Notes under the pieces: generated by a model
Database searches by the model: none
Seen by the model: the letters and a program-made list of their open reading frames with translations, nothing else
What the model was told of the DNA's origin: nothing
Source: Betaproteobacteria bacterium
Lineage (GTDB): Bacteria; Pseudomonadota; Gammaproteobacteria; Burkholderiales; Burkholderiaceae_C
Assembly: GCA_009923895.1 (NCBI GenBank)
Contig: RFSP01000133.1
Coordinates: 1-5,490, forward strand
DNA length: 5,490 bases
Direction of reading: 5' to 3'
Made by a program: the position numbers and the translations under genes
In this document: in pieces, positions 1 through 5,490 of the stretch
Layout of the letters: the number at the start of each line of letters is the position of its first letter
Numbering within the stretch: the first letter of the stretch is position 1

Positions 1-284
1 ACCAAATCAACGTCGGCGAGTGACGACAACACGGTACGGTTCAGGGTTTTGTTCAAAGCGGCCGCATGGCGGGTCTGGAAACCCGGCGTATCCACAAAGA
101 CATACTGCGCCTCCCCCACGGTTCGGATGCCGGTGATCCGGTGGCGGGTGGTCTGGGCTTTGCGTGAGGTGATGCTCACCTTTTGTCCCACCAAGGCATT
201 GAGCAAGGTGCTCTTGCCCACATTGGGACGCCCCACGATGGCGATCAGGCCGCAGCGCAAAGTCGTGCTCATGGTGGGGTTCAT
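1..284 (-). CDS. era: GTPase Era, N-terminal part (3' end outside window)
   Basis: Era is a GTPase that binds the 3' end of 16S rRNA and helps assemble the 30S subunit at the inner face of the membrane. Only the first 94 codons are present. The G domain is clear: G1 GRPNVGKST at residues 18-26, a G2/switch I stretch with Thr-Thr-Arg-His at 45-48, and G3 DTPGF at 65-69. The second half of the G domain and the C-terminal KH domain, which binds rRNA, lie beyond the edge. The chosen ATG (282-284) is 7 nt after the rnc stop; a second in-frame ATG at 270-272 is equally possible because neither has a strong ribosome binding site. Placement after rnc is the usual order and suggests translational coupling with it. 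The family call is certain; the exact start is not. Confidence 0.95.
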   Translation of the reverse strand, partial: MNPTMSTTLRCGLIAIVGRPNVGKSTLLNALVGQKVSITSRKAQTTRHRITGIRTVGEAQYVFVDTPGFQTRHAAALNKTLNRTVLSSLADVDL

Positions 285-290
285 GGTGGG
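269..290 (-). repeat. 12-bp-period direct repeat over the era start
   Basis: The 10-mer tcatggtggg (plus strand) occurs at 269-278 and again at 281-290. On the coding strand each copy reads CCCACCATGA, so the repeat creates two in-frame ATG codons four codons apart. It looks like a small tandem duplication and leaves the era start ambiguous. Confidence 0.6.
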
Positions 291-291
291 C

Positions 292-996
292 TCATGCCGT
301 GGAAGGAAGTTGGTTGAGCATGTCCAACATCTGCCGCGCCGCCTCTTGCTCGGCCGCGCGACGAGACCGTCCCTGGCCATGGGCCAGGCGGGCCGCCCCG
401 CCGGCGGGGCCACTCACCTCGCAGACCACCTCGAACGTCTGGGCATGGGCCTGACCGTGGGTGGCGACAATCCGATAAACAGGCACGCTGAGTTTGCGCG
501 CCTGCAGCCACTCCTGCAGGGCGGTCTTCGCATCCTTGCTCCAACGCCCCACGTCGCCAGCCGCAATGACGTCCCCAAACAGGCGGGTCACGACTTGGCG
601 TGCCGCCTCATAGCCCCCATCCAAAAAGGTGGCGGCGATGAGCGCCTCGACGGCATCGGCCAAGATGGACGCTCGCTGAGCCCCCCCTCCTCGCGCCTCC
701 CCTTCGGACAAGCGAATCAAATCCGACAGCCCCAAGGTCAGCGCCACCTGGTGCAAGCTGTCTTCTCGCACCAAGTGGGCCCGCACCCGAGTCAAGTCGC
801 CCTCATCCGACCCTGAAAAGCGTTCGAACAACAGCGCGGAAATCACCACATTCAGCACCGCATCGCCCAAAAACTCCAGCCGCTCGTTGTGGGCGGCTCC
901 GAAACTGCGGTGGGTTAACGCGCGATGCAAGTGCTCGGGGTGGGCGAAGGAATGGCCCAACGCCTGTTGCAAGCCGTTCAGGCGGTCAACAGTCAA
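292..996 (-). CDS. rnc: Ribonuclease III
   Basis: RNase III cleaves double-stranded RNA in a Mg2+-dependent reaction. It processes the 30S rRNA precursor and takes part in mRNA and antisense RNA turnover in the cytoplasm. The 234-residue product is close to the usual 220-230. The N-terminal nuclease domain (about 5-145) carries the signature ERLEFLGDAVL at 38-48. Catalytic acidic residues are visible as E38, E41, D45, D114 and E117, in the same positions as in the E. coli enzyme. A double-stranded-RNA-binding domain follows (about 153-227), ending in the conserved GRSRRAAEQEAA stretch; the loop just before it looks a few residues longer than usual. The start is TTG at 994-996, chosen because AGGGAG lies 6 nt upstream and the protein then begins at the family's usual point. 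It follows broken lepB after 51 nt and precedes era by 7 nt, fitting one operon. Confidence 0.96.
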   Translation of the reverse strand: MTVDRLNGLQQALGHSFAHPEHLHRALTHRSFGAAHNERLEFLGDAVLNVVISALLFERFSGSDEGDLTRVRAHLVREDSLHQVALTLGLSDLIRLSEGEARGGGAQRASILADAVEALIAATFLDGGYEAARQVVTRLFGDVIAAGDVGRWSKDAKTALQEWLQARKLSVPVYRIVATHGQAHAQTFEVVCEVSGPAGGAARLAHGQGRSRRAAEQEAARQMLDMLNQLPSTA

Positions 997-1002
997 GGCG
1001 GG

Positions 1003-1008
1003 CTCCCT
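1003..1008 (-). promoter_or_regulatory. Ribosome binding site deciding the rnc TTG start
   Basis: AGGGAG on the minus strand sits 6 nt before the TTG at 994-996. No ATG or GTG in this frame fits the family's N-terminus better, so this site supports the TTG start. Confidence 0.7.
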
Positions 1009-1047
1009 ACAGATTGCCGCGGCCCCGCGGGCCTCGCCATGACGTCT

Positions 1048-1958
1048 TCACTGGAAGCTGCCAATGCGCCCGAGGTTGCCAAAGTTCATCCACACGTAGA
1101 AGGCACGGCCGACGATGTTCTCGTCTGGCACGAAGCCCCAGAAGCGCGAGTCCTGCGAATTGTCGCGGTTGTCACCCATCATGAAATAGTGCCCCGGCGG
1201 TACTTTGCAGGTCACACCCTCTGCGGTGTAGCGACAGTTCTCGACAAACGGATAGCGCTTTTCCAGGCCGCCAAAAAATGCCGGCCGCTTCGGATCCACG
1301 AGCAGCCGATGGGGCTGCTCGCCCAATTTTTCTGCAAATTGGGGCGCGTAGCGCATGCTGTCTTCGTCGTAGTACTCCCCCAGGGGCTGCATCGGCACTT
1401 CCTTGCCGTTGATGGTCAGACGCTGGTTGACATAGGCCACCTCGTCTCCCGGCACCCCCACCACCCGTTTGATGTAGTCCAGCCGCGGGTCGGGCGGGTA
1501 GCGACCGGCAGACGAACGCCGTAGGTGAACTTGTTCACCAAGATCAGGTCCCCCACCAGCAGGGTGGGCACCATGGAGCCCGATGGGATCTTGAAGGGCT
1601 CAAACAAAAACGAGCGCAATACAAACACCACCAAAATCACCGGGAAGAGCCCTGCGGTCCAGTCGAGCCACCAGGGTTGCATCAGCAGCCGCTGCTTGGC
1701 TTCTTCGACGTTGCCATCGACCTTGTCGATGCCGAGCTTTTGCAACTCCGCACGTCGAGCGGCATCGGCCTGCTCCACGGCCTGCGCAGCCGCTTGGCGC
1801 TCAGGCAGAAACTTGAAGCGTTCGGCCAGCCAGTACACGAAAGTCACGACCGTCAAAATGAACAACAGCAACGAGAAGTTGCCAATCCAAAACCCAAGAA
1901 ACCAGCCTCCCAAATAGACGATCAGGGCTGTGAACAAGGCGGCGGTGAGTGAACTCAT
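1048..1958 (-). pseudogene. lepB: Signal peptidase I, disrupted by internal deletion and frameshift
   Basis: Intact LepB is the inner-membrane Ser/Lys protease that removes signal peptides from exported proteins. The first frame (1958-1503, 152 native residues) has hydrophobic segments near 7-25, 28-44 and 102-118, then the catalytic motif PSGSMVP with Ser128 and the GDLILVNKF box. It then runs into 28 unrelated residues and stops at 1416-1418. The second frame (1503-1048, 151 residues) resumes at RYPPDPRLDYIKR with the catalytic Lys codon at 1468-1470, and carries GDNRDNSQDSRFWGFVP and a normal C-terminus. Compared with family members, about 19 residues around the RGDxxVF box are absent between the parts, so roughly 58 nt (3n+1) are missing at 1503-1504. 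Restoring them gives about 322 residues, the normal size. Neither part alone has the Ser/Lys dyad. Since lepB is normally essential, either this is an assembly error or another copy exists. ATG start with AGGAG upstream, 13 nt after lepA. Confidence 0.9.
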
Positions 1959-1962
1959 GGGG

Positions 1963-1967
1963 CTCCT
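1963..1967 (-). promoter_or_regulatory. Ribosome binding site of lepB
   Basis: AGGAG on the minus strand, 4 nt before the lepB ATG at 1956-1958, lies inside the 13-nt gap after the lepA stop. It is a full-strength site, so nothing upstream of the coding lesion suggests decay of lepB. Confidence 0.65.
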
Positions 1968-1971
1968 GGAC

Positions 1972-3780
1972 TCATTCTTCCACTTGAAGGATGGCCAAAA
2001 ATGCCTCTTGAGGCACTTCGACCGACCCGATTTGCTTCATGCGCTTCTTGCCGGCTTTTTGCTTTTCTAGCAGCTTGCGCTTGCGGGTGATGTCACCGCC
2101 GTAGCATTTTGCCAGCACGTTCTTGCGCAGCGCCTTGATGTTCTCGCGGGCGATGATGTTGGCACCGATGGCGGCCTGAATGGCCACGTCATACATCTGC
2201 CGGGGAATGATCTCGCGCATCTTGGCCGCGATTTGGCGGCCGCGATGCTGCGACTGGCTGCGGTGGACGATCAGGCTCAGGGCGTCGATGCGGTCGCCAT
2301 TGATGAGCATGTCCACCTTCACCACGTCGGCAGCGCGGTACTCCTTGAACTCATAGTCCATCGAGGCATAACCGCGTGAGACGCTTTTGAGTTTGTCAAA
2401 GAAGTCCAGCACGATCTCCGCCAGCGGCAACTCGTAGGTCAACATGACCTGACGCCCGTGGTAGGCCATATTGAGCTGAATGCCACGTTTTTGATTGGCC
2501 AGGGTCATCACCGGGCCCACATAGTCTTGTGGCATGTACAGGTGAACCGTCACGATGGGCTCGCGAATTTCGCGAATGCGCCCCATGTCGGGCAGTTTGC
2601 TCGGGTTCTCCACCTCGATCACCTCGCCGTCACCCACCTCCACTTGGTAGATCACGCTCGGGGCTGTGGTGATCAGGTCCTGGTCAAATTCGCGCTCCAA
2701 GCGCTCCTGCACGATCTCCATGTGCAGCAGACCCAAAAAGCCGCACCGAAAACCAAACCCCAGGGCCTGACTCACCTCGGGCTCAAAGCGCAGGGAGGAG
2801 TCATTGAGCTTGAGCTTCTCCAGTGCGTCGCGAAGTTGGTCGTACTCGCTGGCTTCGGTGGGGTAGAGCCCCGCAAACACCTGGGGCTTGATTTCCTTGA
2901 AACCTGGCAATGGCTCGCTGGCCGGACCGGCATTGTTGGGAAGCTTTTTCTCCAAAGTGATGGTGTCGCCCACCTTGGCAGCATGGAGCTCTTTGATCCC
3001 ACTGATGACGAAACCCACCTCGCCGGCGTGCAGCGCGTCGCGAGCGATGGACTTGGGCGTGAACACCCCCATCTGCTCCACGCCATAGACGGCGTTGGTG
3101 GCCATCATGCGAATTCGATCACCGCGCTTGAGTGAGCCGTCGACCACGCGCACCAGCATCACCACGCCCACATAGTTGTCGAACCAACTGTCAATGATCA
3201 TGGCCCGCGGCGGGCCTTCCGGGTTGCCCCGGGGCGCGGGCATGCGGGTGATGACCGCCTCCAAGATGTCGTCGATGCCCAGACCCGTTTTGGCCGAGCA
3301 CGGAATGGCGTCAGAGGCGTCAATGCCAATCACGTCCTCAATCTCCGCCTTGGCGTTGTCCGGATCGGCCTGCGGCAGGTCCATCTTGTTGAGCACCGGC
3401 ACCACCTCAACGCCCAGGTCGAGTGCGGTGTAGCAGTTGGCCACCGTCTGCGCCTCCACCCCTTGGCTGGCGTCCACCACCAGCAACGCCCCCTCGCAAG
3501 CCGACAAGCTGCGGCTGACCTCGTAAGAGAAGTCCACGTGACCCGGCGTATCAATGAGGTTGAGGTTGTAGACCCGGCCGTCGCGCGCGGTGTACTGCAA
3601 CGCGGCGGTCTGCGCCTTGATGGTGATGCCGCGCTCACGCTCGATGTCCATCGAGTCGAGCACTTGCGCTTCCATCTCGCGATCGCTCAGGCCTCCGCAG
3701 CGTTGGATGATGCGATCGGCCAGCGTGCTTTTGCCGTGGTCGATGTGGGCAATGATGGAGAAATTACGGATGTGGTTCAA
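1972..3780 (-). CDS. lepA: Elongation factor 4 (LepA), ribosome-associated GTPase
   Basis: LepA/EF4 is a translational GTPase that acts on ribosomes. It has been described as a back-translocase and as a factor in initiation and 30S biogenesis, and is mostly important under stress. The 602-residue protein has the usual length (about 600). GTPase motifs are all intact: G1 AHIDHGKST at 11-19, switch I RERGIT near 48-53, G3 DTPGH at 77-81 with catalytic His81, G4 NKMD at 131-134 and G5 SAK at 162-164. Domain II, the EF-G-like domains and the LepA-specific C-terminal domain follow, ending in the conserved KKRMKQIGSVEVPQEAFLAIL. The start is TTG at 3778-3780. An in-frame TGA at 3790-3792 excludes anything further upstream, and the family N-terminus MNHIRNFSIIAHID matches exactly here. 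No Shine-Dalgarno is visible and an intrinsic terminator ends 17 nt before the start, which is unusual. lepB follows after 13 nt. Confidence 0.98.
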   Translation of the reverse strand: MNHIRNFSIIAHIDHGKSTLADRIIQRCGGLSDREMEAQVLDSMDIERERGITIKAQTAALQYTARDGRVYNLNLIDTPGHVDFSYEVSRSLSACEGALLVVDASQGVEAQTVANCYTALDLGVEVVPVLNKMDLPQADPDNAKAEIEDVIGIDASDAIPCSAKTGLGIDDILEAVITRMPAPRGNPEGPPRAMIIDSWFDNYVGVVMLVRVVDGSLKRGDRIRMMATNAVYGVEQMGVFTPKSIARDALHAGEVGFVISGIKELHAAKVGDTITLEKKLPNNAGPASEPLPGFKEIKPQVFAGLYPTEASEYDQLRDALEKLKLNDSSLRFEPEVSQALGFGFRCGFLGLLHMEIVQERLEREFDQDLITTAPSVIYQVEVGDGEVIEVENPSKLPDMGRIREIREPIVTVHLYMPQDYVGPVMTLANQKRGIQLNMAYHGRQVMLTYELPLAEIVLDFFDKLKSVSRGYASMDYEFKEYRAADVVKVDMLINGDRIDALSLIVHRSQSQHRGRQIAAKMREIIPRQMYDVAIQAAIGANIIARENIKALRKNVLAKCYGGDITRKRKLLEKQKAGKKRMKQIGSVEVPQEAFLAILQVEE

Positions 3781-3783
3781 AGC

Positions 3784-3813
3784 GGCGCGTCACAGGTAAA
3801 AAAAAGGCGCGTC
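3784..3813. repeat. Direct repeat of the terminator arm just before lepA
   Basis: The 8-mer ggcgcgtc (plus strand) occurs at 3784-3791 and 3806-3813. The second copy is the 3' arm of the terminator hairpin; the first lies only 3 nt before the lepA start codon. Including the next base, 3784-3792 is exactly complementary over 9 bases to 3821-3829, the other terminator arm. It could therefore compete for that arm and fold the region next to the lepA start. Confidence 0.6.
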
Positions 3814-3831
3814 GAATGGGTGACGCGCCTT
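3798..3831 (-). terminator. Intrinsic terminator directly upstream of lepA
   Basis: On the minus strand a 10-bp perfect stem (arms 3822-3831 and 3804-3813, core GGCGCGTC/GACGCGCC plus two A-T pairs) with an 8-nt loop is followed by a run of T at 3805-3798. This is a textbook rho-independent terminator facing lepA. It may end the mucD transcript. However, it leaves only 17 nt before the lepA start codon, too little for a separate promoter, so lepA must depend on read-through or on control at this site. Confidence 0.85.
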
Positions 3832-3867
3832 CCAACAAAAAGATTTGGCAACTGCTTGTTGGAAGGC
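3827..3867 (-). promoter_or_regulatory. 12-bp hairpin overlapping the terminator (candidate antiterminator)
   Basis: GCCTTCCAACAA at 3867-3856 (minus strand) pairs perfectly over 12 bp with TTGTTGGAAGGC at 3838-3827, enclosing a 17-nt loop. Its 3' arm shares AAGGC (3831-3827) with the 5' arm of the terminator, so the two hairpins cannot form fully at once. This is the geometry of an antiterminator-terminator pair. That it regulates lepA is inference; no ligand or protein site is recognisable. Confidence 0.55.
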
Positions 3868-3945
3868 CATTGTATCGAAATCGCCCCCTTCAAAACCCGC
3901 ATCAACACTGGCTTTGCGGCCGTTGCGGCGTTCCAACAGCATTTT

Positions 3946-3965
3946 TCATCCACAAGTTATCCACA
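3946..3965 (+). promoter_or_regulatory. Two tandem DnaA-box-like 9-mers
   Basis: TTATCCACA at 3957-3965 is a perfect match to the strong DnaA box. TCATCCACA at 3946-3954 differs from it by one base. They have the same orientation and an 11-bp spacing, about one helical turn, so two DnaA molecules could bind on the same face. There is no dnaA, dnaN or rpmH, no AT-rich unwinding element and no larger cluster here, so a replication origin is unlikely. DnaA-dependent regulation of the downstream operon, or chance, remain possible. Confidence 0.5.
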
Positions 3966-4287
3966 AGCTGTGAACCACTTCGGATGAACCCTGAGGACTT
4001 TGCGCAACAACCCGCTTCGCCTTGCCAATCAAGTGCAAAAAGGACGGTCCAAGTGCCCAGATTCTAACTTTTCTATGAGGCAATCTCGCCCCCTGAAATG
4101 CCCGAAAGTGGTCGTCCACTCACTTCAGTCACCCACCCCTCCCCTTTCAGGGTGTGGCGCGGATGCACACCCCTAGGAGCGTGAGGGTGATTGCGGCGCA
4201 ATGCCTGACTGAATTACTGGAGTGCTCTGGACGACCCCCCGCCCCCCGCGACGTCTGCGCAGGGAGCACGGGGTCAAAGGCCACCCC

Positions 4288-4356
4288 GATCGCTCCGAGA
4301 TCGCTCCGAGATCGCTCCGAGATCGCTCCGAGATCGCTCCGAGATCGCTCCGAGAT
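4288..4356. repeat. 11-bp tandem repeat, six copies
   Basis: The unit gatcgctccga is repeated six times without a mismatch at 4288-4353, followed by a 3-base partial copy. It begins 3 nt after the mucD stop codon. The period is not a multiple of three, so it is not coding; it matches about one helical turn and each unit holds a GATC. Perfect identity implies recent expansion by slippage, so copy number probably varies between strains. Confidence 0.95.
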
Positions 4357-4359
4357 AGA

Positions 4360-5490
4360 TCACTTCCCCGGCCGAATGACCAGGTAGTTCACCCACTCTC
4401 CGCGCTTGACCAACACGCTCGCCGCGCGGGCTTTTTCCAGCTTGGCGGCCAGCGCGGTGAACTGCTTGGTGTCGGTCACCTCGGTGTTGTCGATGGACAA
4501 AATCACGTCACCCTCGCGCAGACCGGCGCGTGCCGCCGCGCCTTCGACGCTTTCCACCTTCACACCGCCCTTGACCTTGAGCTCTTTCTTTTGGGCGTCG
4601 GACAGATCGGACGCCACGATGCCCAAGGCATTCTTGGCCGCCGGCACGCCGCTCGGCTCCGCGGCCGCCCGCTTGACCGGCTTGTCGGCTTCAAACTCGC
4701 CCACGGTGACCGTCAAGTCCTTGGTGGCTCCCCGCCGAAAAACCTGCAGCACGGCCTTCGACCCTGGCTTGAGCGCACCGATCATGCGCGGCAGGTCGCC
4801 GCTCTTGTCGACCACTTTGCCATCGACTTTCAAAATGATGTCGCCCGGCTCGACGCCCGCCTTCTCAGCCGGCGCACCGGCTTCCACACTCTGCACCAAA
4901 GCGCCTTGCGGCCCCTGGGATGTGGCACCTTTGGGGAGGTTCAAAGACTCCGCCACCTCTTTGGTCACAGGAGCAATTTGCACGCCGATGCGACCTCGAA
5001 TCACCCGGCCGCCAGCCCGCAGTTGATCGGCCACCCGGGTGGCTTCATCGATGGGGATGGCAAAGCTGATGCCCATAAAGCCCCCCGAGCGGCTGTAAAT
5101 TTGGGAGTTGATGCCCACCACCTCGCCGCGCAGGTTGATCAATGGCCCTCCCGAATTGCCAGGGTTGATGGCCACATCGGTCTGAATGAAGGGCACCAGT
5201 TCGCCCGTGTCGCGCTGCTTGGCGCTCACGATGCCCGCCGTGACGCTGTTGTCCAAACCAAAGGGTGAGCCGATGGCCATCACCCACTCACCCACCTTCA
5301 GCCGGTTGGTGTCGCCGATCTTGACGACCGGCAAGCCGGTGGCGTCGATCTTGACCACCGCCACATCGGTGTTGGCGTCCGCACCCACGATGCGCGCCTT
5401 GAATTCGCGCTTGTCCGGCAGGGTCACCAGCACCTCATCGGCGCCATCCACCACATGCGCATTGGTCATGATGAAGCCGTCGGCCGTCAG
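4360..5490 (-). CDS. mucD: Periplasmic serine endoprotease, DegP/DegQ/MucD type (5' end outside window)
   Basis: This HtrA-family protease degrades misfolded envelope proteins in the periplasm and, in the MucD role, damps the sigma-E/AlgU response. The frame is open at the window edge, so 376 residues are seen and the signal peptide and first part of the protease domain are missing. Counting from the edge, the triad is His12 (TNAHVVDGA), Asp42 (ANTDVAVVK) and Ser113 (NPGNSGGPL). A first PDZ domain spans about 170-265 (RGRIGVQI to VTVGEFEA), then a linker rich in Ala, Lys and Pro, then a second PDZ domain (about 287-375) ending VIRPGK. Both PDZ domains have the expected GxxxGDxIL-type motifs (EPGDIIL and REGDVIL). 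Position just before lepA is that of mucD in the rpoE/algU cluster, which favours MucD over a stand-alone DegP or DegQ copy; the paralogues are hard to separate by sequence. The rpoE and rse/muc genes are expected beyond the edge. Confidence 0.93.
   Translation of the reverse strand: MTADGFIMTNAHVVDGADEVLVTLPDKREFKARIVGADANTDVAVVKIDATGLPVVKIGDTNRLKVGEWVMAIGSPFGLDNSVTAGIVSAKQRDTGELVPFIQTDVAINPGNSGGPLINLRGEVVGINSQIYSRSGGFMGISFAIPIDEATRVADQLRAGGRVIRGRIGVQIAPVTKEVAESLNLPKGATSQGPQGALVQSVEAGAPAEKAGVEPGDIILKVDGKVVDKSGDLPRMIGALKPGSKAVLQVFRRGATKDLTVTVGEFEADKPVKRAAAEPSGVPAAKNALGIVASDLSDAQKKELKVKGGVKVESVEGAAARAGLREGDVILSIDNTEVTDTKQFTALAAKLEKARAASVLVKRGEWVNYLVIRPGK

Larger units (their letters stand above)
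3790..3942 (-). other. Possible 50-codon leader ORF upstream of lepA
   Basis: An ATG at 3940-3942 opens a 50-codon frame that runs through both inverted repeats and the terminator U-run, and stops at TGA 3790-3792, 9 nt before and in frame with the lepA TTG. The predicted peptide begins MLLERRNGRK and ends APFFYL; I recognise no family. About half of its third codon positions are G or C, which looks lower than in the flanking genes, and the ribosome binding site is weak (GGATGA just upstream). It is more likely chance than a real protein, but if translated it would open the terminator and could couple to lepA, which lacks its own site. Confidence 0.2.
3781..4359. other. Gap of 579 nt between mucD and lepA, no convincing gene
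   Basis: No open frame in this gap looks like a protein I recognise, and codon use is unlike the neighbouring genes. In the direction of transcription it holds an 11-bp tandem repeat (4356-4288), a GC-rich hairpin of 5 bp (4287-4270), a strand-biased run with two G6 tracts on the minus strand (about 4251-4234), a 7-bp inverted repeat without a T-run (4150-4172), two DnaA-box-like 9-mers (3965-3946), and two overlapping inverted repeats ending in a terminator (3867-3798). The gap is much longer than the spacing within the lepA-lepB-rnc-era group. The lepA promoter should lie here if lepA is not read through from mucD, but I could not place a good one. Confidence 0.7.

Noticed and set aside
49..816. 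Plus-strand open frame of 255 codons opposite era and rnc
   Set aside because: It crosses two well-identified genes on the other strand and shows no domain; it results from low stop-codon density in GC-rich DNA.
1048..1464. C-terminal lepB frame as a separate 138-codon gene
   Set aside because: It would start at a GTG inside the conserved KRVVGVPGD motif, without a ribosome binding site, and would lack both catalytic residues. It is the downstream half of broken lepB.
2458..3135. Plus-strand open frame of 225 codons opposite lepA
   Set aside because: LepA is fully conserved on the other strand; the product is His- and Leu-rich without motifs.
3869..3874. TACAAT on the minus strand as a -10 box for lepA
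   Set aside because: It resembles a sigma-70 -10 box, but there is no fair -35 element at 16-18 nt, and the implied start would fall inside the 5' arm of the 12-bp hairpin.
3816..4067. Plus-strand 83-codon frame in the mucD-lepA gap
   Set aside because: No ribosome binding site, no recognisable family, and it overlaps the hairpins and the DnaA-box pair.
4150..4172. 7-bp inverted repeat as a mucD terminator
   Set aside because: The stem is short with a 9-nt loop and there is no T-run on either side.
4234..4251. Two G6 tracts on the minus strand as a G-quadruplex
   Set aside because: Only two long tracts separated by one base are present; four separated tracts with loops are not clearly available nearby.
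4222..5268. Long plus-strand open frame (348 codons) opposite the protease gene
   Set aside because: It is antisense to a clearly conserved HtrA-family protease, its product is rich in Arg, His and Gly with no recognisable motif, and its start runs through the 11-bp repeat. It is a shadow frame of GC-rich coding sequence.

Overview
The window is a piece of a betaproteobacterial chromosome, most likely Burkholderiales and close to the Comamonadaceae or Leptothrix group. This rests on protein similarity recalled from memory (LepA, RNase III, LepB and Era all read like Comamonadaceae proteins), high GC content and gene order; no search was run. All real genes lie on the minus strand. Read in that direction the order is mucD-like protease (5' end missing) - 580-nt gap - lepA - lepB - rnc - era (3' end missing). 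This is the conserved envelope-stress, translation and RNA-processing cluster known from Pseudomonas (algU-mucABCD-lepA-lepB-PA0769-rnc-era).

Layout: 5490-4360 is a DegP/DegQ/MucD periplasmic protease with an intact catalytic triad and two PDZ domains. The non-coding gap 4359-3781 holds, in transcription order, an 11-bp tandem repeat (six copies) just after the mucD stop, two tandem DnaA-box-like 9-mers, and two overlapping inverted repeats. The second of these is a strong intrinsic terminator whose U-run ends 17 nt before the lepA start codon. lepA (3780-1972) is intact but uses TTG with no visible Shine-Dalgarno. lepB (1958-1048) is broken: about 19 residues including the conserved RGD-hydrophobic box are missing and the frame shifts, separating the catalytic Ser from the catalytic Lys. 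rnc (996-292) is intact with a TTG start and a good ribosome binding site. era (284-1) is cut by the window edge.

How the genes relate: MucD degrades damaged envelope proteins and acts in the sigma-E circuit. LepA (EF4) is a ribosome-associated GTPase. LepB removes signal peptides from exported proteins, probably including MucD itself. RNase III processes rRNA and other double-stranded RNA, and Era is a 30S-assembly GTPase. lepA, lepB, rnc and era are closely spaced (13, 51 and 7 nt) and look like one operon.

I found no mobile element, CRISPR array or clearly new protein system. The two points most worth following up are the lepB lesion (a real deletion in a normally essential gene, or an assembly error) and the attenuator-like pile-up of mutually exclusive hairpins in front of lepA.
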